From Halichondria panicea (lineage: Eukaryota; Porifera; Demospongiae; Suberitida; Halichondriidae), in assembly GCF_963675165.1 (NCBI RefSeq), contig NC_087393.1, forward strand, positions 4,097,502 to 4,161,501: a stretch of 64,000 bases of DNA, given 5' to 3'. Shown here piece by piece: positions 22,996 to 34,065 of this stretch. Made by a program: the position numbers and the translations under genes. Numbering within the stretch: the first letter of the stretch is position 1; each line of letters starts with the position of its first letter. The notes under the pieces are model-generated. The model saw only the letters and a program-made list of their open reading frames with translations, did not search any database and was not told the origin of the DNA.

Positions 22996-23824
22996 ATAAG
23001 ATCCTCATCTTTTTATAGTGAGAGCACACCATCTCAGCTAGCTGGAAGCTCACGACTGTCAGCTATAGCTAGCTAGCTTGTGAGTGAGTAACCATAGCAG
23101 TAAGCATTGTTTAGGTGTAGTCAAAAAAACCACAGATTATTATTAGAACTTTTTATTTTTAGAACAGTCGAAGTTTTGCTGAGTTTAGTAAAACCACGCC
23201 CCTTTTCGTCTCAGCCATGGAGCCGTGTATCCGTCATGATCCGAATGAGAAAAGAAAAGCTAAGGTACCACATAGATCTAAATGTTTTCTGTAGCTCTAT
23301 AAAGCTTATAGCTAGCTAGACGTATACCTATATATACATGTACATGCTAGAAGAAACCTAGATCTAGGAGATGACTGTCAGACTAGCCAGTGCAGTACAG
23401 TTTGACCGCAAAACGCAACGCCGTTTTCTTCCAATTGCAACGGTACGGAAATTAAACCCTACTTCAACGGTTTCAAAACGAAACGTACTATACGAACTAC
23501 ATAAACGGAGCGGGTACTTTTTTTTACCGCTACTGAATCATTGTATTGCTTTCTTCTATATCGAAAGAATAGGGAGCACAAAAGTTGCAAAACTACCGTT
23601 TTGGTAATCACTCTATCACAGGCAGAAAGAGTCAAGACCCTCTCTCTCCAGAAATACTGAACACAAACATGATATGGAAACAGAAATCAGTGCAATAGAC
23701 AAACATTGTCATGTGTATGCAGCTCTATAAATCTACAATTCAGTCCATTGGTTTGTATGGTTTATACATTGTCTTGTCCGTGCTCCTTTTTTTGACATGA
23801 TAGCTTTATAGCACCCTGTTCTAG

Positions 23825-23946
23825 TTCTTGAAAGTAATTGGAAACTTTCCTTGCATCACACTCAGCCATAGTAGAGCTGCAACTTTTCTTGAAAGTAATT
23901 GGAAACTTTCCTTGCATCACACTCAGCCATAGTAGAGCTGCAACTT
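23825..23946 (+). repeat. 61-bp tandem duplication
   Basis: TTCTTGAAAGTAATTGGAAA..GAGCTGCAACTT starts at 23825 and 23886; the two copies are identical over about 60 bases. The surroundings (23000-24400) have no gene I can support. Confidence 0.9.
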
Positions 23947-24409
23947 TTGCAAATAACATTGCTACTGCTTACCACTCAAAATGGCGGACATATGTAACCC
24001 CATGTCATGAATTTTAGGGAGTTTTGGCCGGAAGTGGGCGGATCTGCATATAACCTCTATAATTAACATTTTGTTTAGTGTGGCAAAACGCGCCAAACTA
24101 GAATTATAGCTTTTTTTAGTGGGCCACTGGAAAATCATAGTGGTGCTGTAATTAGGTAGATATAGTAGTTTCTCATCACATGGTTTTTGTAAATTGAGGC
24201 CATGAGGCCATTATTCCATATTCATTATGCTGACAGTGCAATTTTATGACACAAACAAAAATGTTTCTCATTATTTTGCTGGGTGCAACTTGTTAATTTA
24301 GACCACGCCCTGAAATACAATGGGTATGGCCCATTAATTTAGGCCACATCCCCAGCCATGAGGGGGATGATGAGAAACTAATCTGGCCATAGAAGAAAGA
24401 CAGTACCGT

Positions 24410-25600
24410 ACTTATTCGATATAAGGCGACACTTAAACATATTTACGCAGCCAGAGGTCGTCTCTGGTCGTTTCTTTTGAAGGTTGAAAGATTACGTTGA
24501 AGTGCATATTTAGAGGGTCGCATCTAATTGGAGGTAATCGTAAGACCTCAATTTAAGGTGACCCTCCAAATATGCGACACCCAGGAGCTTCTGACCTCTA
24601 AAAATAGCGACAGCTGCGTTGACAATTATTTTTTCATGTCGCGTTATAAATGGAGGTAATTAGATGCGACCCTCTAAATATGCACTTCAACGTAATCTTT
24701 TAAATGTAGTCATTTCCTAGCCTTGATTGTAGCCCACTGGAAAATCAGTGTTTGCATGAAATCGAGGCAAGTAGACTCTGTAAAGTTACCTCCAATTAGA
24801 TGCGACCCTCTAAATATGCGACACCAGGACTTCAATATAATTTTTCAACGTCCAAAAGAAGCGACCTAATTTGTTAGCTTCAAAGAGACAAAATCCCTAC
24901 CCAGCTGTAATGGAAGATGCAGGCTATCTTTTGCATCAATTCGCTCTGCAATAATGTGCATTCGAGGAAGCCGCTCATCGTTGCATAGACCAGTTTACAT
25001 GTATCTCAGGAGGGGCGCGTCCCCCGCCTGAATACATAATTCCTCAAAGAACTACTTATGATATTCGCTTTGTTTTTTATTTTCCCCATCCTTAACTTTT
25101 GACTGCTACATAATTACCATCACTTAACTACTTTAACTACTTCTTTCTTTTGTACATTGTAACCAAAATCATGTATCTAGATTGAAAGCCAATTTAGAGT
25201 ACCATGCAAGTAGTACTCTTTTTCTAAGACAACAAGAAGCAGCCAGCTATCCCAGTCTGGCTGTTTGGTGTTACTCGAGTGTTATCACTTCAATTTTGAG
25301 ATAATAAATATATGTACGGGAATCTGTCGCACACACTGGTAATTTTTCTTAGCCTCGAGATGGAGAGCTTTCACGCCCCCCCCCCCCAAAAAAACCTAAA
25401 AAGGTATTACGGTACTATACTCTACTACCCTCGATTATAGGCCGCTTAAATTAGGAATCGAGGCTATGGCTCTTTAGGACGCGACATAAAAAAATAATTG
25501 TCAACGCAGCAGTCGCTAGTTTTAGAGGTCAGAAAATTGGAAAAGATCGAGGGTGTCGCATGTTTGGAGGGTCGCTTTAGTTACGGTATGTGTATTAATA
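24410..25600. mobile_element. Cluster of inverted MITE fragments
   Basis: ATTACGTTGAAGTGCATATT..GGGTCGCATCTAATTGGAGG (24491-24535) is inverted at 24655-24704. A third partial copy lies at 24787-24826. The segment TGACCTCTAAAAATAGCGAC..ATGTCGCG (24590-24650) is inverted at 25478-25545. TACTTATTCGATATAAGGCG (24410) and CTCGATTATAGGCCGC (25430) look like element ends. The pieces seem to be several nested copies of one non-coding family; exact borders are not resolved. Confidence 0.55.
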
Positions 25601-25839
25601 AATTTCTACGTGATCTTACAGTATCGTTTTCTTCCATCTTCTCACAAACTGATCGCTGCCATTCTTCAGCCCTCTTCAGTCCTCTTCACACTATGTTTTT
25701 TGTTGTCTCCATCATAATTATTGATACTGCACTGTACACTCTGACATCGACACACGATCGAGTACCTCGACGCAGAGACCTCGTGTCGACGCAACAATGA
25801 CTTGAGTTTTGCACGTGATCAAGCCTGGAATTGACTTTG

Positions 25840-26100
25840 AATCAAAAATCTTGATGAACAAGGACATAGATCTAGTACATAGGCGTAGGAACCAGGGGGG
25901 CAAGGGGGGCAGTTGCCCCCCTCAGCCAAATATTTTGCTTTTTCGCCCCCCTTAGCCAGCACTGCTCTCTAATTGAAAAAATATTGAATTTTAAATTGTG
26001 TCTCAGTGATATTGGTATAACATATTGTTTGCCCCCCTTAGGTAAAACATCTTCCTACCCCTATGTAGTATCTATGCCCTTGTTCATCAAGATTTTTGAA
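25840..26100. mobile_element. Foldback MITE with C-rich core
   Basis: CAAAAATCTTGATGAACAAG G.CATAGAT..TACATAGGSGTAGGAA (25842-25890) is inverted at 26043-26098. The core contains GGGGGGCAAGGGGGGCAGTT and GCCCCCCTTAG tracts. Confidence 0.75.
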
Positions 26101-26263
26101 AGCTCCTCTTCTGTAATGACTGCATGCTGTGTGTGGTTCAGTGTCAACAATTGCATAACAACGTATAAGTATTTTTTGCCAGCGAAAGCAAACCATGGCA
26201 AGAGGCGCACAGCGCAGCTTGCATCACTCGTTATGCTAATAGGTATATATATACTGATATACA

Positions 26264-26335
26264 GTAGACTCTCGTTAATACGGCCACCGGACCTTGGGAC
26301 AGTGCAGCGTGGCCGGAATAGCCACTCTCCAAATT
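26264..26335 (+). mobile_element. Single pogo/Tigger-like terminal sequence
   Basis: CAGTAGACTCTCGTTAATAC at 26262 resembles the ends of pogo/Tigger elements. No second end or transposase was found nearby. Confidence 0.4.
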
Positions 26336-26687
26336 AGTTGTCAGATTCCTTTTACAGCTGCTTTGAGAGGGAGGAACTGTTGGTATGTTAACTTATAGTT
26401 CGTATTGGTCGATGTCGTGTGACTGGTCAGGTGATGGTGGGTCATGTGAGTCATAGCGATATAGATCAACGTTGTACCCAATTTGGTACACACACGCTAG
26501 GCGCCATGATCTTGTGACACTTGCATGTCAGTAGCAAACGTACATTCCATACAGCCTCTCCAGTTGGAACGCCACATCTTGCATGCACTGTGTGCATGTG
26601 TGGGGGATACCACATGATGACATACATGTATATTCACAGTGCATGTGCATGACTACTGCATGTACACTACATTTTTAAAGATAACTT

Positions 26688-27128
26688 TAACTAGTGTTCA
26701 AGCTGGCGCTGTGCTAATGCCTCTCGCCATGTTTTTGCTTTCGCTCAAAAGCATTAAAGTGTTATCTATAATGAATTTTATATTAAAGTTAGCTTATCTA
26801 TATAAAGTCACTGAGAAGAAAAGACTTATTTACATGCATCTATTGTTGTTATTTATTGTATTATGTGGCTTACAAGGACCTCAAGAAAGAAGAAAATTGA
26901 TTCTTCCAGGATCTGTAGTCCAGTGTATATAATATCTAAGAAGAAAAGACCTGTGTACATGCATATTGTTATCTATATGGTAGTGTTTTGTGGCTTACCG
27001 GGCCCTCAAGACAAAGATGATTCTGCCAGGAGGATCTGGATCTGGATCTTGGATATTATTTTCTCACATGGGGAATGAGCGCGCATGCGCATTACATCCA
27101 CAAGAATAATTAAAGGGTGTGTCCAAAG
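26688..27128 (+). repeat. Dispersed repeat R, copy 1 (carries the MULE empty site)
   Basis: Near-identical to 52198-52276 plus 52884-53169. It contains an internal tandem pair (GAAGAAAAGAC..TTTACATGCAT.. / GAAGAAAAGAC..GTACATGCAT..). It continues without a break through CATCCACAAGAATAATTAAA at 27105-27113, exactly where copy 2 is opened by the 3.7-kb MULE. Confidence 0.9.
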
Positions 27129-27766
27129 CAGAGGAGGGAGGACACGATTAACCTTAGCTCTAATTAGCTAATTATTGTGACATTCTTTGAACAATTCATC
27201 TTTTCTTTCTTTATAACCTCTACATATTGGACACAAGAGCTAGAGCAAAGTAAGCCTTTTCTCCTACTGGAGGTACCCCTATGGCCAAGTTGTCAGGACC
27301 TGAAGGTAATAGGACCCCTATAAGAAGCACCTCAAGTACTCCTATCTCTAAGATCCCTGTGAGAAGCATCCCAGGCACTCTGATCTTGTCTCTGTGAGAA
27401 GCACTCTTGATCCTGGAGACAGGATCCCTATGAGGAGCACCCCAGGCACTCCTGTCTCCAAGATCCCTGTGAGAAGCACTCCTGTCTCTGTGATAAAGCT
27501 GCAACATGGAATTGTTTAGTTCAGAGCGTCTCCAACATGAAGAACATCAATGACACTAACAGTCTCAGCTTCTAGCACCCCTTTATTTGTATGGTTTGCT
27601 CTGTGCCTGCAAGAATTGCCTGTCACTCATACTACAGTACTGTACTGTGTGTCCCAATATGTAGAGGTTATAAAGAAAGAAAAGATGAATCATTCAAAGA
27701 ATGTAATTAAAAGGTCGCGACAATTAGCTAATTAGAGCTAAGGTTAATCGTGTCCTCCCTCCTCTG
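27129..27766. mobile_element. 638-bp MULE-like foldback with 9-bp target duplication
   Basis: Inverted ends CAGAGGAGGGAGGACACGAT.. of ~110 bases (27129-27240 and 27655-27766). Flanked by TGTCCAAAG on both sides (27120-27128 and 27767-27775). The interior (27280-27500) is a degenerate minisatellite of AGATCCCTGTGAGAAGCA and CCCAGGCACTC. The paralogous flank at 56929-56937 has a single TGTCCAAAG and no element. Confidence 0.9.
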
Positions 27767-27834
27767 TGTCCAAAGAGATCAATTTCAGTAAATATTATTA
27801 TATGCAGAAAATAACTATATAAGATGGTATAAAA

Positions 27835-28755
27835 CTAATCAATTTCAAGTTCAATGTCTTGTAGAGTTGAGCTCCCTTCCACTGAGTGGTTAGGTACATG
27901 TGTTGCCACTAGTTTCTTGTGGAAATCTTCAGCTTTGCTGACGGTGTCTAGTCGCCGTAACACTTGCTGCTTAACTATAGTAATCGCATTCTCAAGCCTC
28001 TTCAAGCTGCTTTTGAGTCCTTTAAGCTGAATTTTCTGATCGAAACTCAGGCTTTCTTTTATTTTTTTCATGGCCAAGATTCTGTCTTGCTTCCATTTAC
28101 GTTTGCTTTCCATCCATATCAACTTTTCTTTGAGCTCATACACTCTGTCCTTCTGAGTAACAGACATATTCATGTATTGTTTGGCGCTCGCTGCTTGCTT
28201 TGGATCCAAGTGCACAGTGTACTTGTCTGTGGAATATCTGTTTTCTTCCCAGCACCTTGGTGCTAAGAACTCCGGTGCCGCAAAGCCAGGTGTCTCGTTT
28301 GATGTCTTCTTTTTGCTGACATCAATCCCAAGCAGGTTGACGGTGATTCGTCTTCGGAGGAGCTCAGTGTTCACAACAAATATTTTGTCCTCCAACCTCT
28401 TTGAGCTGTTCTTGAGAGCTTTGAGCTGTATTTTTTCATCAAAAGTGAGGTGCTTGTCCTCCATGTCTTCGATTCTCTTCTCTTTTCCTTCTTGCTTTCT
28501 CTCCATCCATTTCATTTTGACCAGGAGCTCAGCAATCTTTTCCTTTTGAGAGAGGTACACCTGATAATCAGCCTCCTGCTCTTCTTTGAGCTTTGTTTCA
28601 GGATCAGTGCATTTTTTGTGCTTTGTTAGGACCCCCTTCATCATCGATTTGAGAGACTTCTTTTTCTTCTCTAGTACAGAATCCACCTCGTGAATCTCCT
28701 CGATGACAGTGACTTTATTGGATTTGCGATGAAACAGTTTGCTGCCACGACCCAT
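27835..28755 (-). CDS. Charged coiled-coil protein with internal duplication
   Basis: Intact single-exon gene of 306 residues from ATG at 28755 (MGRGSKLFHRKS); an in-frame ATG 17 codons upstream is possible but adds a hydrophobic stretch. Lys/Glu-rich, predicted helical. Two ~75-residue units repeat: QKEKIAELLVKMKWMERKQE then LTFDEKIQLKALKNSSKRLE (about residues 88-155), and QKDRVYELKEKLIWMESKRK then LSFDQKIQLKGLKSSLKRLE (about 200-265). A linker holds FAAPEFLAPRCWEENRYST. No family recognised; scaffold or cytoskeleton role would be a guess. It is head-to-head with SRP68, 288 bp away. Confidence 0.75.
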   Translation of the reverse strand: MGRGSKLFHRKSNKVTVIEEIHEVDSVLEKKKKSLKSMMKGVLTKHKKCTDPETKLKEEQEADYQVYLSQKEKIAELLVKMKWMERKQEGKEKRIEDMEDKHLTFDEKIQLKALKNSSKRLEDKIFVVNTELLRRRITVNLLGIDVSKKKTSNETPGFAAPEFLAPRCWEENRYSTDKYTVHLDPKQAASAKQYMNMSVTQKDRVYELKEKLIWMESKRKWKQDRILAMKKIKESLSFDQKIQLKGLKSSLKRLENAITIVKQQVLRRLDTVSKAEDFHKKLVATHVPNHSVEGSSTLQDIELEID

Positions 28756-29043
28756 TATTTTTGGTGACAGTATAATTATTATAGCAAAATAATTATAATA
28801 GTTCACAGTTCTAAGCTTCTTTTCAACAGTTTTATTGAGTATTTAGCTGAATATCGAATGAAAATGACTCTATCTGCTAGGTCTTCTTGATCTTGTATCT
28901 AAGCACTACGCGTCTAAAGTAGTCATGCGCAGATTGAGCCCGCGGCGTGACTTTGAACCAAGACTCAAGAGAAGACTACACCCATGCAGTCCCACTAGGT
29001 CTCTTTCACACGTGTGGCAAATTCTAATACTGAGACAATCGCA
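28756..29043. promoter_or_regulatory. Shared promoter region between divergent genes
   Basis: Only 288 bp separate the start codons of the coiled-coil gene (minus) and SRP68 (plus). It contains CGCG/GC-containing stretches (ACGCGTC, CCCGCGGCGTG) unusual for this AT-rich window and no clear TATA box on the SRP68 side. Bidirectional promoter function is inferred from layout. Confidence 0.45.
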
Positions 29044-32000
29044 ATGTCTGTGAACGTGAGTGAAGCTCATCTGTCAGAAGCTGTTACTGAGACTGGGGCT
29101 GGAGCAGAACTAGAAGCTGAAGCCTCCGAGGTTCTACATGAACCAGACTTTTGCCTGGAGAGTATCCTTTAAGCATACACCCTCACCTCCACCGCACATA
29201 TTGAAAGCTACTGTTCGCACTGTAAATGCCTTAAGCTACGCTAGCTGTGGGATTTGTAGGTCTCGTCTAGTGCGTACTGTGCTATCACATGTTCTCCTTA
29301 ACACTGTGTAGTCCTCCCTCTGATAAAGGAGGCTCAGAATCAGCATGGACTGCGTCATGGAGATTATCAACGATACAGGTAGCTACGAATGTACATTAAG
29401 ACTATATCAATTGACAATTTATTCTCATCATAGGATGTATTGCAGTCGCCGGCTGAAGAGAATAAGAAAGTCCCTCGGCTTCACTCAGAATCACAGGAAC
29501 AGATTTCAAAAGAAACACATCACCGTTGATAAGATCACGGATATCAGGTAGAGAAATAACTTGTGTGCATATGCAGTCTTCTTTTACACCTGTGTGTTAG
29601 ACCAATACACTGTAACCCAGCTTTGGTGAATACTACATTTTGCTTACAAAACCTACATGTATAACAGTCCCTCACTATCAAAAAGAGAAACTTGGTATTC
29701 ATAGGTACCTTTACATTCCCCTTGTGTGTGCTGAGAGATGTTGGGCAATGGCTATGGAGATCAAACAAGAAGCCAACACGGAACCGAGGAAGAGGTTCCA
29801 TCTGCTCAGACGACTAAATCGAGCGGGGAAGTACGCCCGGGAACTGATGGAGCTGTGTGAGGGATGCGTCCGATGTGACGCTCGTACCAAACTAGAGGTG
29901 CAAGCCTACCAGCTGTGGATGTTGGGAAACATACAGTTTGAGAAGCAGTGCTGGCCGGAAGCTTTGGAAGCTTATGGACAGTGCCAGTAGGTGATATTAA
30001 TGTCTACAGGGAAGTCTAGTTGCAGCAAGCAGCTTTGGTTTTTTATTCCTGTGCTAGCTTCCTTTGGTGTACTGTATAGAGGCTGTGTTCCTTACACACT
30101 GTACAGTAACAATGCTTCAGTCTGAAGTGAAAGTGTGTGTGCGTGTGTGTATAAAAAAAGGTGTCCTAAATTTTAATTATGGCTTTGGCTTACATCAACC
30201 CTTTTCCCCCAGAACCATTTACCAGAAGCTGGGAGGTGCTGTATCCGAGGAGCAGAAGCAGCAGTACACAGGGAGAGTGGAGGAAATGTCCCCAAGCATC
30301 CGTTACTGTGCCTACAATATCGGGGACCTGCCCACGGACGTTAAAGAGCTACAGAAGTTGAAGACAGACGCAGCTGGCTCCGATATCCTAGCCTCAAAGA
30401 TTGATGTGAGTGTGTGAGGGGCTGCATGTTGTATGGTAACTAGAGGTTCTTCATGATGAAGGACTTGATAAGGAAGCCTGCATACACCAAGTACACACTG
30501 CAATTTCTATTCCTGAAAGTGAAGCTATCTACAGTGGTCTCCTTGCCAACAGCGGCTGTAGCTATAGTAATAATACCAGAAAATTGGATTTGGAGCCCAT
30601 TAACTTAATGTTTGATGTACTACTGGTACAGAGTGGGATTAGCTTATTTTTGGTGGCAACAATACATAAAATGTAGCTATAATTATGCCATTGCTATACC
30701 ATGTCACACACACACACACACACTGTCAGCTTGTTCTGGCCAAGACCCAAGAGAAAGCTGCCTCTTCTCTGACTGAGGTCACCTGGCTCGGACAGAAGGT
30801 GCCCGTACGCAGCGAGAAGGTTCGTGTGAGTCTAGTCCGCCTACAACAAGTTGAGGGGGAGTTGGTAAGTGGGGGAGACAAGATGGAGGTGTACGAGAGG
30901 TTGCTCATGGAGTGTCAGGATGCCCTGCAGGTCACCAGAGAGGAGCTGAGCTCAGAGCAGGTGGGGAGAGATAATTTCAGAGATATAGATATAATTATGT
31001 CTATAGATCATTGGGATTCTACTCTGTAGCTTGTATAGCAAAGGCTTGGTAGAGTAATTACTATACATACACGTAAGTCCCTCGTTACATTATTTCTCTT
31101 TCCCCCTCCTAAAGACTGTTGCTGAGAAGAAGAGGTCTGCCAAGAGTGAGGCCCAACGATCGTCTCTTCGTCTGCTCGTCGACTACCTTTCCCATGTCAA
31201 GTTGAACCACGCCCTCAACCGAAACCTGTCCCTCATAGTGGGCATGCGTGACGGTGACCGTGTTGTTAAACCGGAGGAGTTTGTTCGTGTCTACGATATC
31301 CTCTTGCAGGTAGGTACATGTAGGTAGAGTACGAAAAAATGTTTCCGCTTGAACCTGTAATTGTAGATATTGTACATAATTATTATTATAGTGTGTACTT
31401 GTATGCTGTTGAAGCTATCTAAAAAAAAATAACACGTGAAAGAGCAGCTCAAGGCACATGTGCTGGACCTATGCTGAAGCTATCTAAAAAAATGCCACGT
31501 GAAAGAGCAGCTCAAGGCGCATGTGCTGGTATCTACAGCGTGTGCATAGATCAAACACAGCGTGCACAGCGATTTTTTGGGTTGCTAAAGCCGGGATATT
31601 TATATCACGTTATAAGCGTGTAATAAAAGTCATACAGTCCCTTCCGTGTTTTATTTCACGGTCACGTAGCCTAAAGGCATGATTTGGTAAGGGATCGTAA
31701 AACACAAAATTGTGTTTTACATGAGAATCCTCATGTTTTATGGCTATTACATACTGACCTGTACAATGGTATGGAATTATTACCTTTACCTGAATCCTAG
31801 TTGACTCAACTCCCCCTGTAATATTCTTGTAATTCAGTGCTACAATTAAGTATTAGTGTTATCTTTGTAGCATATCTCTGATTTGGGGGAAGTCCCTGGT
31901 TTGGCCGAGGACCACGCCTCCCAAAAACAGAACACTGCTCGGGTATTTGCCTTCAAGGCCCATCGTTGCTTCCATCTGGCCGAGTCTTACGTGGTAATGA

Positions 32001-33041
32001 AGAAATGGCCCGAGGCCATTGCTCTGTTTGATCGTGCCTCAGATCATGTAATCCAGGCTATAGAGCAGTACAGAGTCCTGGAGCACAGCGGAGTGGAAGC
32101 AACAAAGATTGATAAGGTGTTAGTACTTCCAGCCTATCTTTTTCTGCGTGCTACAAGATTACAAATAGCACAATGTCCTGTCATACGTACGTATTGGTTT
32201 CACTTTCACATTACTACATTTCTGTTTCCTTCCTCAGTCAATACCAGACCTGCATAAGCTCCAGGCAACAATCCGTGGTAAAAAGTGTGAGGTTCATGTG
32301 ACCAGTATCGTGGAAGAGCAGCACTTGGAGGAGAAAATGGCCGACATGTCCCTCGCTAGCAAGGTGTGGGAGGGGAGGGGGTGGTATCCTACTTTACTTT
32401 GTATAGCCTCTCATTCATATTTCAATTGTACCCTTTACCAGATACTGTTTGCTTCAAAGTCTACCTATATCCCCCTATTTGTACACCACCAGTGCATGCA
32501 CATGTGATTTATATTCTCCTATTGTCACATTTATCTAAGCACTGGTTGGTAACAGTGTGATGTTCCATAGCTTATTGATTGTTCTGTGTTCTGATCTATC
32601 CCACTACAATATGTAACCGGACACTTTTAGGACCAATACAAATTCATCTCATTGTTCTTGGAGAGGTTGTTCTCTATTTCATTCGCTTTGTATAGGAAAA
32701 TATTTTTGGGGGGACGAGAGCACTGTCAATTAGAAAGAGGTTCTCTTATTCATAATTTCCATACGTAGGTATAGATGTAAGTTTTGGTTGTCCCCAATTA
32801 ATTCCTCTGTTTCCATACACAGCCCCTCACTGAGCGACTGGATCAGTTCGTGCTCCTCCCACCCTCTCACAAGCCGATACTGGCACCCCTCCCCCCTGAC
32901 TATCAACCAATCCCAGCCAAGCCTCTCTTCTTTGATCTCGCTCTTAATCACATTGAACCGCCATCGTTGGAGCACAAGGTGGAGAAGAAGCCATCAGGGT
33001 TCACTGGCTTCGTGAAAGGACTCCTTTGGGGAAACTCCTGA
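29044..33041 (+). CDS. SRP68: Signal recognition particle 68 kDa subunit, ten exons
   Basis: SRP68 binds 7SL RNA and pairs with SRP72 in the cytosolic particle that targets secretory proteins to the ER. Exons: 29044-29161, 29312-29378, 29434-29547, 29705-29986, 30213-30405, 30730-30960, 31115-31309, 31871-32116, 32238-32363, 32823-33041. All introns are GT-AG and the sum, 1791 nt, gives 596 residues with no break. Landmarks: HGLRHGDYQRYR, YCSRRLKRIRKSLGF, RCWAMAMEIKQEANTEPRKR, TRVE-like YTGRVEEMSPSIRYCAYNIGD, FRLLVDYL-like SLRLLVDYLSHVKLNHALNR and the end PIPAKPLFFDLALNHIEPP then GFVKGLLWGNS. Length is close to vertebrate SRP68. The best-supported gene in the window. Confidence 0.96.
31405..31530 (+). 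repeat. ~64-bp tandem duplication in SRP68 intron 7
   Basis: GAAGCTATCTAAAAAAA..CACGTGAAAGAGCAGCTCAA GGCRCATGTGCTGG occurs at about 31409 and 31473. Intron 7 (31310-31870) is the longest intron and holds nothing else recognised. Confidence 0.85.
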
Positions 33042-33246
33042 TCTATGAACACTATAGCTAGTTACAGTTAATTATAACAATTAGCAATTATTTGTACAAC
33101 TGAGTCATTAGGTATACATTCTATTTTGTGAGAATAAAAATATTTGTGATGTTGAGCAATATGAAAACATGTTTTGATTATCTATGGGTAGCTTTATCAG
33201 ATATAGCTGGTGTGAAAAGAGATTGATATATAGGTGGATGCTAGGA

Positions 33247-33690
33247 AATGGTTTGACATACAAGCACATCAGGGAAGGCCATGCCATTGACTGTCTTGTG
33301 CATGTCCTTGTCCTCTGCATAGTAACGGTCGGCACTAGCTAGATGAAACTTAAAGTCAGATCCATAGAATCAATTTTTCATACAGTCAACTAACTCCTGA
33401 AATACTATAGAAAGAGAGAGGTGTGCACGTGGTTATAGCCAGATACACACATTCACACTTACTGGTAACTGGTGTCTGGTATATAATTATGAGATGGTTG
33501 CCAAGGTCAAAAGTGACCCAGTAACGATTTATCAATGGCCACAGCGCCAGTGTAGAACCCATGCATGCATGTACTCTCATGCTCTCTATAGCTGAGGATA
33601 TGCATGCAGTCAATTGCAGTTGACATGGTATCGGGAGCTCCTGGGAGGTCCTTGTACCGGGACAGGATGTCTGAGATGATCTGCACAAGT
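33247..33690 (-). pseudogene. IPNS-like oxygenase fragment (second copy)
   Basis: Two pieces match the oxygenase gene at 38.7-40.3 kb. About 33680-33590: IISDILSRYKDLPGAPDTMS then TAIDCMHILS, corresponding to the segment before the HxD exon. About 33335-33247: AEDKDMHKTVNGMAF then PDVLVCQTIS and stop, corresponding to the last exon (PEDKHTRQLSRLSMAFF..DVLVKPLP) but without the Arg-x-Ser and with a deletion. The HxD exon is absent. It sits convergent to SRP68, just after its stop. Confidence 0.6.
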
Positions 33691-34065
33691 GTGTGTGTGC
33701 ATGTGCATGTGTGTATGTACAACCATAATATTATTACTACAACATAATTATACTGTGCCGTGCATAAACTTTTATGCTTTATGATAAAGCATATACGGTG
33801 TAATGTCATGAAATGTTGTATGTTTCCTTCCTCGATTTTAAATGTAGGCTCAGTATAATTATGGCATGGAGAGTTTAAATCGCGTATCCGTGATAATAAT
33901 AACAAAGTGCTATGCTACTAAAGTTTGCACTATCTATCTCCTTGTGTTTTTTTCAGTTTGAAATCGTCATGGGGAAAATAATATTATATTGGCCAGCTTA
34001 CACAAAACTAAAAATAGGCGCCCTCTTAGATACAATTATTTTGGAGCATAAATATATCTATAGTC

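Noticed and set aside
27220..27507. 95-codon minus-strand frame with SASHRD repeats
   Set aside because: It is the minisatellite core of a foldback element; no domain and frame explained by repeat periodicity.
28172..28549. Plus-strand frame opposite the coiled-coil gene
   Set aside because: Shadow of the intact minus-strand gene; no domain of its own.
28800..33050. Reading SRP68 as a retrocopy or pseudogene
   Set aside because: Ten exons with proper GT-AG introns and an unbroken 1791-nt sum.
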